Origin: a virus
Direction: 5' to 3' (one strand)
DNA length: 64,000 bases
IMG/VR virus record: IMGVR_UViG_3300037847_002819
Location: 31,890 to 95,889 of that record
Shown here: in pieces, positions 6,888 to 13,209 of the stretch
Layout: each line of letters begins with the position of its first letter
Numbering within the stretch: position 1 is the first letter of the stretch
The notes under the pieces: generated by a model
Database searches by the model: none
Told to the model about the DNA's origin: nothing
What the model saw: only the letters and a program-made list of their open reading frames with translations
Position numbers and translations under genes: made by a program

Positions 6888-7120
6888 TCTTCCTCATCCC
6901 CCATATATTCTAGGTATTCTTCAAACTGCACATATGATACGGTTGCAATCGTTAATGCGTTAATGTTCATTGTATGTGAAGTATTAGGATTCTGATAACC
7001 TTCATTACGCCTCTTCCATACATGAAACATTATTTCTTTATCCTCGAAATAACTAACCACTCGCTTTTCAATCGTATTGTCCGGATGGACTATTGTTCCC
7101 CACTTTACTTTGGTTTCCAT
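6884..7120 (-). CDS. Hypothetical protein, first gene of a leftward operon
   Basis: 78 residues from the ATG at 7118-7120 (METKVKWGTIVHPDN). The frame is open 13 codons upstream, but that segment lies in the promoter: a TATA-like TTACATATAG ends 19 bases before this ATG, so the mRNA is probably leaderless. Mixed alpha/beta, ends GDEEE. The tail sequence forms the GARGAAGAATGA stop/start junction with the next gene. Function unknown. Confidence 0.65.
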   Translation of the reverse strand: METKVKWGTIVHPDNTIEKRVVSYFEDKEIMFHVWKRRNEGYQNPNTSHTMNINALTIATVSYVQFEEYLEYMGDEEE

Positions 7121-7149
7121 GTTGTTACAAATTAAACGACTATATGTAA

Positions 7150-7220
7150 GGTTTGACAAAGTTCAAACCATATGGTTGAGTAATGGTTCTTTTGAATTAA
7201 TGGATAACCATAAAAAAAAT
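7150..7220. repeat. Intermodule element E4 (double inverted repeat)
   Basis: Central ACCATATGGT (7167-7176). Left arms GGTTTGA (7150-7156) and TCAAACC (7163-7169): seven perfect pairs, CAAAG in the loop; the TATA-like box of the leftward gene at 7120 lies just beyond. Right arms GGTT (7174-7177) and AACC (7206-7209), CTTTTG in the loop. Confidence 0.7.
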
Positions 7221-7275
7221 TTAGGCGAATCCAGCGAGAGAGATAGCCACCGGCTTAGTTTTCGACTCTCTCGCT
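7212..7275 (-). terminator. Leftward terminator with long stem
   Basis: AGCGAGAGAG (7233-7242) pairs perfectly with CTCTCTCGCT (7266-7275). On the minus strand the stem is followed by CGCCTAAATTTTTTTT (eight T, from 7219 to 7212). It ends whatever is transcribed leftward from element E5. Confidence 0.7.
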
Positions 7276-7400
7276 GAATTCTAAAGGGTGTCAGCCTAGA
7301 AGATACCGTTTCCGGTTCTAGGAAGGTGAGTGGATTATCTTGCACCACTAAGTTTGTAACTCAATTTACTGCTTGTTCAATTGAGGGTCACACAACCTTC
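7276..7400. ncRNA. Multi-hairpin region, candidate structured RNA
   Basis: Successive hairpins: CCTAGA (7295-7300) with TCTAGG (7317-7322), enclosing ACCG/CGGT with a TTTC loop; AGTGG with CCACT near 7329-7350; CTCAATT (7360-7366) with AATTGAG (7379-7385). No convincing gene covers them. With the terminator at 7212-7275 they could be the 3' part of a leftward RNA starting near element E5. Confidence 0.4.
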
Positions 7401-7604
7401 TAATGTATTCATCAATTGGTGATTGATGCCCTTTTGGGGAACATACGCTTCAAGAACCACTACCATACTATCCAATAGGACTTCCGATAATGGGTGAAAC
7501 CCGCACCACACGGTTAAGAAGTGCATTACGCCGCTACTAGCGTTGTTCTGCCACTGACTATCCAGCAAAGGTAGCGAACCCTTGCTGAACAATACTATAT
7601 TCAT
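7377..7604 (-). CDS. Doubtful small protein, may instead be non-coding RNA
   Basis: A 75-residue frame (MNIVLFSKGSLPLLDSQWQN onward) lies downstream of element E5. There is no ribosome site. The TATA-like TAGATAAAG ends only about five bases before the ATG, whereas the neighbouring genes leave 19, so a transcript from it would start inside the frame. Composition is hydrophobic and unremarkable. The same strand shows several hairpins, so a structured RNA is an equally good reading. Confidence 0.3.
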   Translation of the reverse strand: MNIVLFSKGSLPLLDSQWQNNASSGVMHFLTVWCGFHPLSEVLLDSMVVVLEAYVPQKGINHQLMNTLEGCVTLN

Positions 7605-7619
7605 CAATACTTTATCTAG

Positions 7620-7686
7620 GGTTTATTCAAAAGACTCAACCATATGGTAAGATGTGCGAATCTTTTGATGCTTCGCAGATATTACC
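7620..7686. repeat. Intermodule element E5 (double inverted repeat)
   Basis: Central ACCATATGGT (7639-7648). Left arms GGTT (7620-7623) and AACC (7638-7641), CAAAAG loop. Right outer arms GGTAA (7646-7650) and TTACC (7682-7686), inner arms TGCGAA (7655-7660) and TTCGCA (7672-7677), CTTTTG loop. Confidence 0.7.
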
Positions 7687-7687
7687 A

Positions 7688-7728
7688 TAAAAAAAATAGG
7701 TGATGGCCGATTTTACTCGGCCACCACC
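7688..7728 (-). terminator. Terminator of the leftward gene 7713-8102
   Basis: GGTGATGGCCG (7699-7709) pairs with CGGCCACCACC (7718-7728) apart from one mismatch. On the minus strand the stem is followed by TATTTTTTTT. The stem overlaps the last codons and the stop of the gene, so the coding end doubles as the terminator. Confidence 0.75.
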
Positions 7729-8102
7729 ATTAATCCATGACTAGGTAGTGTTTTCAACAATCCCCAAATTGCCTCCAAATATCTAGGGTGTAATTGTTCC
7801 TTCCACAAACTAACAGTAAATTGGACTACATCATACAGATTGCTTTCATACACAATCCGATAATCAATCACATTATCAATTCCTTCGTTTATAACTCTGA
7901 TTTTGAATTTGGTCATAGAATCCTCATTTGTTTGTTCCTCTTCGTATCTGCTTGGAATACCTTGTTCTGCACGATTACATTCACCACAGGTAGCGATGAT
8001 TTCATAATCTGCATATTCATCTTCACAATCACCTAGTCCATAGTGACCTATTGATATTGATTCTCCACAGTTGTTCTTGCATGATATATTTGTCCATGTC
8101 AT
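7713..8102 (-). CDS. Zinc-finger-like hypothetical protein
   Basis: 129 residues, beginning MTWTNISCKNNCGES. Cysteines C8, C12 and a later CGEC suggest a metal site in the first 45 residues; the rest is alpha/beta. The start MTW resembles the tag of the 0.5-4.2 kb operon, but position 8 is not lysine in register with the others (MTWTNISC), so I treat it as untagged. Element E6 and a TATA-like TTATGATAAAG lie 19 bases before the ATG. Single-gene module; function unknown. Confidence 0.7.
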   Translation of the reverse strand: MTWTNISCKNNCGESISIGHYGLGDCEDEYADYEIIATCGECNRAEQGIPSRYEEEQTNEDSMTKFKIRVINEGIDNVIDYRIVYESNLYDVVQFTVSLWKEQLHPRYLEAIWGLLKTLPSHGLMVVAE

Positions 8103-8132
8103 ATTAATATCAATTCAATTACTTTATCATAA

Positions 8133-8189
8133 GGTAAGTTTCAAAGACTTACCATATGGTTGTAACTTTGAGGATTAGCGTAGCCAACC
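8133..8189. repeat. Intermodule element E6 (double inverted repeat)
   Basis: Central ACCATATGGT (8151-8160). Left arms GGTAAGT (8133-8139) and ACTTACC (8147-8153): seven perfect pairs, CAAAG loop, serving the leftward gene at 8102. Right arms GGTTG (8158-8162) and CAACC (8185-8189), CTTTG loop, followed by the TATA-like CTATATGA serving 8226. Confidence 0.7.
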
Positions 8190-8225
8190 CTATATGAAAT
8201 AGGGTAATTCATAGTATTGGTTCTT

Positions 8226-8495
8226 ATGGGATTAAGCATAGAAATTGAATTAGAGAACGGGCAGTGGAGTGGGACTCTCACTATGTCTGCTTGTGAAGCC
8301 GCAAAAAACTACCAACCAGAAGTTTTACGATTTTTGGCAAAAGAGTTGAAGAAGAATAGAAGCCTAGTTATCACAACAATGCATATGCGTGATAGCAGAA
8401 TTCGAGTAAACGGAGTTTGGAATTCAGCGCAGTTGAACAGATTCTCCCGTTTCCACGACCAAATGTTTAGAGAATACAACAAAAACGAGTCGTGA
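8226..8495 (+). CDS. Small hypothetical protein
   Basis: 89 residues from the ATG at 8226 (MGLSIEIELENGQWSGTL); a TTG three codons upstream is possible. Beta-rich N-terminus then a helical basic section (AKELKKNRSLVITTMH). The sequence around the start (ATAGTATTGGTTCTTATGGGATT) resembles a leader motif found before paralogues A and B. Single-gene module with its own terminator; function unknown. Confidence 0.65.
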   Translation: MGLSIEIELENGQWSGTLTMSACEAAKNYQPEVLRFLAKELKKNRSLVITTMHMRDSRIRVNGVWNSAQLNRFSRFHDQMFREYNKNES

Positions 8496-8507
8496 AATTA
8501 AGAATTA

Positions 8508-8568
8508 GGGGTGTCGAATCCGGAGTTAGTTGTTTTATCCGGATTCGGCATCCCGCACCATTTTTTTA
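8508..8568 (+). terminator. Hairpin terminator
   Basis: TCGAATCCGGA (8514-8524) pairs with TCCGGATTCGG (8538-8548, one wobble), followed by CACCATTTTTTT (T-run at 8561-8567). Confidence 0.75.
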
Positions 8569-8639
8569 GGGTTCTCGTTCTTCACTTCGTTACCCCAAAG
8601 TCCCACTATCACCAAGAAAGATACTATTAGAGAGCGATT

Positions 8640-9130
8640 AGTTGAAGGTGATTTATTGATTCTAAAATATCAACACATTATTTTGGATTGTTTTCAATTG
8701 ACCGTATAAGAAATATGTATAGTCATAAAATACTCATATGATATACCATATAATATATGATGCAAAAAATGTTTCCACTCAATTTTCCAACCGGAATCGG
8801 AAATAAAAATTAAGAAACTTAGGGGTTGTGCAACATAACCCCTAAGAAATTAATATTATTCTATTATTCCATTATTCCATACCATACATACACAATCCTA
8901 CCCCCTCTCTTTGATTTGCCCTCTCTCTCTATGAGATAGTGACCCCCCATTTTGAGTGGAATAATGGAATAATGCCAAACCCTCTAGAAACTCAAGGGTT
9001 GTGCAACATAACCTTGAAGTTTCTAATTCCATTATTTTTCCGAATAATTTTCCGGTGGAATAATGTATTTGAGTGAAAATTAATTATCGCTTATTAAACA
9101 CTAATTCTGAACAGGTTCGCAAGTAGCCGA
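8640..9130. other. Candidate replication origin
   Basis: About 490 bases without a gene. The 17-mer GGTTGTGCAACATAACC occurs at 8824-8840 and 8997-9013, each inside its own longer inverted repeat (CTTAGGGGTT/AACCCCTAAG at 8818-8846; AGAAACT...AGTTTCT at 8986-9024). Between them ATTATTCC occurs twice (8863-8878) and its reverse GGAATAAT twice (8958-8973), plus a fifth copy at 9057, flanking a pyrimidine-rich tract. The reverse complement near 8770 reads GAGTGGAAAC, partly like the TGGAAAC core of archaeal origin boxes. Iterons, nested symmetry and AT-richness fit an origin, but this is inference. Confidence 0.55.
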
Positions 9131-9144
9131 AAATACAGATAATT

Positions 9145-9173
9145 GACTCCCTTTATATGGTGTTAGCATATGG
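9145..9173 (+). promoter_or_regulatory. Promoter of paralogue C, shared with the ubiquitin-like gene
   Basis: GACTCCCTTTATATG (9145-9159), then GT-T-AGCATATGGA. The same 15-mer and a near-identical follow-on occur at 15884-15912 before the ubiquitin-like gene. TTTATATG is the likely TATA box with a pyrimidine-rich BRE-like flank. Confidence 0.6.
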
Positions 9174-9212
9174 AGAGTCTGCCCCCAAAATGGCGGGGTA
9201 GGATATGATAAT

Positions 9213-9689
9213 ATGGATGATGTAAAGTGGGACAGTATCGTTATTGAAACGAATGAATACCTAGAAACAGATGCGATTGATGGTGCGTTGAAACAAGTGG
9301 TTCAACTACACCTTGAAGTCGGTCAAAATAACCCGAATGAAAGAGATGCTGCGGCAAATGCGCTAAAGGCACTATTGAAAGGCCGTGATGGTTCACCATT
9401 TGGCCGCAAAGGTGCAAAGAGCGCAGTTCCAACAAGTGTTAGAGTAGTAATTGACCGCATTTGCGGTGTCGTTGAAGAAGCGGCAGTTAACTACTACAAC
9501 CATGATGGAATTATGGCGGCTCTTTGTCTTCGTCATGCTAAATCCGGTGGAGGACAATATGAGTCTGCTGAAGATTATGCAAAGGCACAGGCAAAGAAAG
9601 CACGAACCCAACTAAGTAAGATGTTCAAAGAACAAACTTGGGATGGGAGCGTTGAGTCGCTTTTGTCAAGTGAATCTTCTGAAGAATGA
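9213..9689 (+). CDS. Acidic-tailed paralogue C, divergent family member
   Basis: 158 residues (MDDVKWDSIVIETNEYLET). It keeps the layout of paralogues A and B: KW near the start, a helical core with GSPFGRKGAKSAVP in place of NSPIKKGRGSTLP, RHAKSGGGQY in place of KHGKSGGGLF, WDGS near the end, and an acidic tail. Identity is clearly lower than A to B. It uses a different promoter from A and B. Function unknown. Confidence 0.8.
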   Translation: MDDVKWDSIVIETNEYLETDAIDGALKQVVQLHLEVGQNNPNERDAAANALKALLKGRDGSPFGRKGAKSAVPTSVRVVIDRICGVVEEAAVNYYNHDGIMAALCLRHAKSGGGQYESAEDYAKAQAKKARTQLSKMFKEQTWDGSVESLLSSESSEE

Positions 9690-9736
9690 ATTTAATTTAA
9701 TTCTGAAAGATTTGGTTTAACCCTAATGGGTCTTTT

Positions 9737-9776
9737 GCCCCTCACAGGAGTTCGCTCTTGTGGGGGGCTTTTTTTA
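9737..9776 (+). terminator. Hairpin terminator of paralogue C
   Basis: GCCCCTCACAGGAG (9737-9750) pairs with CTCTTGTGGGGGGC (9755-9768) across a TTCG loop and is followed by seven T. A textbook-looking intrinsic terminator. Confidence 0.8.
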
Positions 9777-9820
9777 TTGTATGATAAGAGGCAATAGATT
9801 CAGATTAATTTATTAAAAAA

Positions 9821-10005
9821 CGGACTTCGGGCGACCTGACCCTCACTATAAGTAGTCCGGCCACCCTAGACAACGGTGAAAAGGGTTGTCGCACTAATCG
9901 CTCTTGACAAGCAATTGTGTGACATTCTTTCATTATGGAAGAAGTTGAGAGACATGGGGCTTTAGGAGAATATGTCTGATTTATCAGATTGTCTCTCCTT
10001 CTTCC
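9821..10005 (+). ncRNA. Structured RNA candidate just upstream of the tRNA
   Basis: CGGAC (9821-9825) pairs with GTCCG (9855-9859). GACAAC (9869-9874) pairs with GTTGTC (9885-9890). A long stem, GGAAGAAG and GAGAGAC (9937-9953), pairs with GTCTCTC and CTTCTTCC (9991-10005), enclosing TCTGAT/ATCAGA. A TATA-like TTTATTAAAAAA lies at about 9809-9820. No coding frame fits. It may be transcribed together with the tRNA that starts six bases later. The stems are seen; family and role are unknown. Confidence 0.5.
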
Positions 10006-10010
10006 GCTTT

Positions 10011-10172
10011 GGGCTATTGGCGCAGTCAGGTAGCGCAACGGGCTTTTAATGAGGTTTTATCGAAGTAATAAATGAGGACTTGCTCAATTTTCGATTATGT
10101 GTTATACTTTCTCATAACTCATTTTCCTCAAAAGATACCCGTTGGTCGTGGGTTCGAACCCCACATAGCCCG
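10011..10172 (+). tRNA. tRNA-Lys(UUU) with an 88-base intron
   Basis: Acceptor GGGCTAT (10011-10017) pairs with ATAGCCC (10165-10171). D stem GCGC/GCGC, anticodon stem ACGGG (10038-10042) with CCCGT (10138-10142), T arm GTGGG-TTCGAAC-CCCAC (10148-10164). The anticodon is TTT at 10045-10047. The intron runs from 10049 to 10136 at the canonical 37/38 position. Its borders form a perfect archaeal bulge-helix-bulge: TGAGG/CCTCA helix, TAA bulge, CTTT/AAAG four-pair core, ATA bulge, then the anticodon stem. No CCA is encoded. It needs the host splicing endonuclease, which marks the host as archaeal. Confidence 0.93.
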
Positions 10173-10181
10173 CTTATTCAA

Positions 10182-10197
10182 GTGTAAATTTTTACAC
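10182..10197. repeat. Short inverted repeat after the tRNA
   Basis: GTGTAAATTTTTACAC, seven pairs around a two-base centre. It may help end the tRNA transcript or bind a regulator of the early operon that starts at 10264. Confidence 0.4.
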
Positions 10198-10263
10198 ATT
10201 TTCACCGCCTAAGAAATTGGGCGTTTTCACATTCCCTAAAAATAACAATAGGAGGAAATAAAA

Positions 10264-11697
10264 ATGATAACAGGAACAAAAGAGCAAGAAGCAATTTGGA
10301 ATGAAATAGCAAATGGCACAAGTCACATTATTGTTGACGCAGGTGCAGGTGTTGGTAAAACATTTACAATTGTTGAAGGAGCAAATAGAGACAATGGACA
10401 AAAGAAAGCATTTTTGTGTTTTAATAAATCCATTCAGAAAGAATTAGCAGAAAGACTGCCAGATGATGTGGAAGCAAAGACTTTCCATGCATTAGGTTTT
10501 GCTGCATTAAGAAGTGCTGGAATTAGAACTAAGGTCAATAATTTCAAATTGAGAAATATTATTGATGATATGCTTGGTCGTGATTTTTACGCACAACCAT
10601 TAACTAAACTAATTAGTTTGATTAAAGGTTCAATGGTTGACGGTGACGATAAGAAGTCTATTTACAGATTGATTGATGAATATAATATTGAATTCAAATC
10701 AGACCGTGAAGAGTTAATCGCTATTGATAGTATTCCAGCCATTCTTAATCAATGCAAGAGAAATACTGCTATGATTGATTTTGATGACATGATTTGGCTA
10801 CCTTTAGTATTAGATATGCCATTACCTGTTTTTGATACATTATATGTTGATGAAGCGCAAGATTTCAATGAAATGCAAAGAGAATTGATTTCTAGATGTG
10901 TTGCAAACGGCAGATGTATTATTGTGGGCGACCCTAATCAAGCAATTTATGGTTTCCGAGGAGCAGATTCAAATTCAATGGATATGTTTGTCAAGAGGCT
11001 AGAAAAAGGTGATAGAGAAATCAAGCGTTTTTCTTTGAGTTTGACTTGGAGATGTCCTAAAACAGTCGTTGCAGAAGCAAACAGATATGTCAAGAATTTT
11101 ACTTGCCGTTCTGATGCAATAGATGGAATGGTTGTTGAGAATGCACCGTTTAATCCACAGGCAAACGATATGGTTCTATGCAGATATAATGCACCTTTGG
11201 TTTCAGCGTTTTACGATTTAATTTTACAGGGCAAGTCTGCCTATGTTCTAGGTCGTGACATGACTAAAGGACTGATTAATGCAGTTAGAAAAATTACTAA
11301 GAATGATAATATGGGTTCAGAAGAGTTTTCTGAATTACTAGCACAAGACTTCAAATTTACTTATGATAAGTTGGTTGCGGCTGATAAGGTCAATCAAGCA
11401 AACAACCTTGAAGATAAGTATGAATGTTTGAAGATTTTTGCTTCTATGGCTACTACTGTTGGTGGAATTGTAAATGAAATCAAGAGAGTATTCGATAATA
11501 ATGAAGAAGGAGAGATTATGCTTTCCACTGTTCACAAGGCTAAAGGTCTTGAGGCTGATAATGTATATATCTTGGCTACGGACAGAATGCCTCATCCAAA
11601 GGCATCTAATCCTAGAGAAGAAAGAAACATTTGCTATGTAGCAATTACAAGAGCCAAAAGAAATTTGTTTTATTGTGGGCCAAAACCAAAGAATTGA
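10264..11697 (+). CDS. UvrD/Rep-like superfamily 1 DNA helicase
   Basis: 477 residues. It unwinds DNA 3' to 5' using ATP. Motifs in order: TKEQ (Q-like motif, residues 5-8), Walker A AGVGKT (28-33), DEAQD (about 196-200), GDPNQAIYGFRGA (motif III), LTWRCP (motif IV), STVHKAKGLEADNV (motif V), VAITRAKRNL (motif VI). It is shorter than typical UvrD (about 720), because the 1B and 2B domains are compact. The ribosome site AGGAGG precedes the ATG. First gene of the long early operon; probable roles are replication restart or recombination. Confidence 0.93.
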   Translation: MITGTKEQEAIWNEIANGTSHIIVDAGAGVGKTFTIVEGANRDNGQKKAFLCFNKSIQKELAERLPDDVEAKTFHALGFAALRSAGIRTKVNNFKLRNIIDDMLGRDFYAQPLTKLISLIKGSMVDGDDKKSIYRLIDEYNIEFKSDREELIAIDSIPAILNQCKRNTAMIDFDDMIWLPLVLDMPLPVFDTLYVDEAQDFNEMQRELISRCVANGRCIIVGDPNQAIYGFRGADSNSMDMFVKRLEKGDREIKRFSLSLTWRCPKTVVAEANRYVKNFTCRSDAIDGMVVENAPFNPQANDMVLCRYNAPLVSAFYDLILQGKSAYVLGRDMTKGLINAVRKITKNDNMGSEEFSELLAQDFKFTYDKLVAADKVNQANNLEDKYECLKIFASMATTVGGIVNEIKRVFDNNEEGEIMLSTVHKAKGLEADNVYILATDRMPHPKASNPREERNICYVAITRAKRNLFYCGPKPKN

Positions 11698-11708
11698 GGT
11701 GAATAAAA

Positions 11709-11909
11709 ATGAGTAAATATGGAATAATGACAAAAGCACTAGATGAATGGAGTATAACAAAGGAGGTGTTGTGGGATAGTCTGAAGAAAAGAGTAATCTT
11801 TTTGACAGACGAAACCACTGACCTTTCTAAGATTAATACAGATTATGTTGTAACTTTTACTAGTTATGCAGATTGGGCTGGGAAGTTTATGAATGGTGAT
11901 TTAAGATGA
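11709..11909 (+). CDS. Small hypothetical protein (66 aa)
   Basis: MSKYGIMTKALDEWSITKEV onward, with ribosome site AGGTGA. Helical N-terminal half and a beta-like segment (DYVVTFTSYADWAGKF). The stop overlaps the next start (ATGA). Unknown family. Confidence 0.65.
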   Translation: MSKYGIMTKALDEWSITKEVLWDSLKKRVIFLTDETTDLSKINTDYVVTFTSYADWAGKFMNGDLR

Positions 11910-12046
11910 ATGGAAGAGAAGTAAGAATAATGCTTATGACTTGTAAAGGATGCGAAGCAACGGCAAGATACAATATTCATAGTAGTGTTGCTTTTGTTGA
12001 TGCTAGTCGTGCTTTGAAAGCAAAATGCACTTGTAAGGAGGAATAA
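11906..12046 (+). CDS. Small cysteine-rich protein (46 aa)
   Basis: MNGREVRIMLMTCKGCEATA, then a C-terminal KCTCKEE. The CKGC and CTC pairs fit a one-zinc ribbon, in a pattern reminiscent of short phage restriction-alleviation/Lar-like zinc ribbons, a resemblance only. Translationally coupled to both neighbours. Confidence 0.6.
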   Translation: MNGREVRIMLMTCKGCEATARYNIHSSVAFVDASRALKAKCTCKEE

Positions 12047-12048
12047 AT

Positions 12049-12489
12049 ATGGGATATAGAAGTGAAGTAAGTATAGTAACAAGAAAGGACAATAAAGAAT
12101 TGTGTGACATATTAAAAGCAGAATACGAGCAAGACAAGGATTTGTGGGATATATTCGAAGAAGGCACTATTAAAATGTATAATGGACAAAAGGAAGAAAT
12201 TTTGTATGTCCAATGCGATTATGTTAAATGGTATGATGGATATAAAACAGTTGATGATATTATGTCTGCAATTAGCCGTATTGAAGATGAAGAAAGTTAT
12301 GGATTCGTTAGAATAGGAGAAGAATGGAATGATGTTGAAACAATGGGTTATCCTTATGACTATGGTTTAACTATTCATAGATATGCTGAATTCAGTGCTA
12401 ATTTTTTAACAGATGAAGAAATCTGTATATGTAACAACCTAGACCATCAAACATTAAATGTTGATTGTCCGGTAAATAAGGAGGAATAA
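12049..12489 (+). CDS. Conserved phage-type protein, MGYRSEV family
   Basis: 146 residues. The opening MGYRSEVSIVTRKDNKEL is typical of a small uncharacterised phage protein family that starts MGYRSDV. Acidic, alpha/beta, with VRIGEEWNDVETMG near the middle. Preceded by AAGGAGG. No function is known to me. Confidence 0.75.
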   Translation: MGYRSEVSIVTRKDNKELCDILKAEYEQDKDLWDIFEEGTIKMYNGQKEEILYVQCDYVKWYDGYKTVDDIMSAISRIEDEESYGFVRIGEEWNDVETMGYPYDYGLTIHRYAEFSANFLTDEEICICNNLDHQTLNVDCPVNKEE

Positions 12490-12491
12490 AT

Positions 12492-12740
12492 ATGGTAGGA
12501 TTATGGAATATGGAAAGTAAAAGACCGGTATGTGCTTATTGTAAAATACAATCAGTAACGGATTGTGATAAAACAGGTGCGCCAATATGTTCAAAACATT
12601 CGGCAATAGTGCCTAATGGTGCAGAAGTTAATGTTTATGCAAGAAAACACGCACCAAGAAGTCACAAAAAGAAGATGGAAGCCTTAGCAATTAAGAGAGG
12701 TTTATTTAATCCGGAGGATGGTGAGCAATTTGAGTTTTGA
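12492..12740 (+). CDS. Small zinc-finger protein (82 aa)
   Basis: Contains CAYC and CSKH, spaced about 16 residues apart, a likely C2CH zinc knuckle, followed by a basic stretch (RKHAPRSHKKKMEALAIKRG). Probable nucleic-acid binder. Its end overlaps the MazG-like gene by 23 bases. Confidence 0.65.
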   Translation: MVGLWNMESKRPVCAYCKIQSVTDCDKTGAPICSKHSAIVPNGAEVNVYARKHAPRSHKKKMEALAIKRGLFNPEDGEQFEF

Positions 12741-13056
12741 AAAAGAATGGAATAAGAAGGCGAAGAAGATTTACAAGAACGCAGTTAATCATGGTTTTTG
12801 GAAAGATGAAGTAAATGATGGTGAAAGAATGGCATTGATTCATGCTGAAATTTCAGAAGCATTAGAGGCTTTGCGTGAAGGTAATCCTTCTTCGAATAAG
12901 ATTATGGAGTTTAGTAATCTTGAAGAAGAATTAGCAGATGCGGTAATCCGAATCATGGATTATGCTTTTGGTAAAGACTTAGATGTTGCAGGTGCTATTG
13001 TTGCTAAGATGGAATATAACGAAAGCCGTGAATTTATGCATGGTAAGACTTTTTGA
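12718..13056 (+). CDS. MazG-like nucleotide pyrophosphohydrolase
   Basis: About 112 residues. It carries the all-alpha NTP pyrophosphatase pattern: IHAEISEALEALREGN (the metal-binding E-x2-E helix) and EEELADAVIRIMDYA (the E-x2-D helix). Such enzymes hydrolyse NTPs or dNTPs to monophosphates and in phages may lower alarmones or clean damaged nucleotides. The start is uncertain: ATG at 12718, GTG at 12721 and TTG at 12730 are possible because GGAGG lies right at the ATG. Confidence 0.8.
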   Translation: MVSNLSFEKEWNKKAKKIYKNAVNHGFWKDEVNDGERMALIHAEISEALEALREGNPSSNKIMEFSNLEEELADAVIRIMDYAFGKDLDVAGAIVAKMEYNESREFMHGKTF

Positions 13057-13065
13057 GGTGATATT

Positions 13066-13209
13066 ATGCATAAATTACACAAAGAGTATTTAATTGAATG
13101 GGCTTCACAATATATTGATGATGTTACTGATTTAGAAATAAAAGGTGATGTTGTAAGATTGATTGTGGGCGGTAAATTGGTGGGTATTATTACCTATCAA
13201 AAAATATGA
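13066..13209 (+). CDS. Very small protein (47 aa)
   Basis: GAGGTGATATT precedes the ATG; sequence MHKLHKEYLIEWASQYIDDV onward, ending ITYQKI. Alpha then beta. Last gene before a 300-base structured gap. Function unknown. Confidence 0.55.
   Translation: MHKLHKEYLIEWASQYIDDVTDLEIKGDVVRLIVGGKLVGIITYQKI

Noticed and set aside
7713-8102. Twelfth member of the MSW-tag family (MTWTNISC)
   Set aside because: It lacks the lysine at position 8 and the hydrophobic residue at position 7, lies outside the operon, and has its own promoter module; similarity limited to MTW.
4721-8189. CRISPR array or integron attC sites
   Set aside because: Only six elements, spaced hundreds of bases apart with genes between, and arms that differ between copies, so not CRISPR. 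attC-like core sequences and an integrase are absent from the window.
9805-10038. Minus-strand open frame across the tRNA leader
   Set aside because: It overlaps a well-supported tRNA and stable stems and has no ribosome site.
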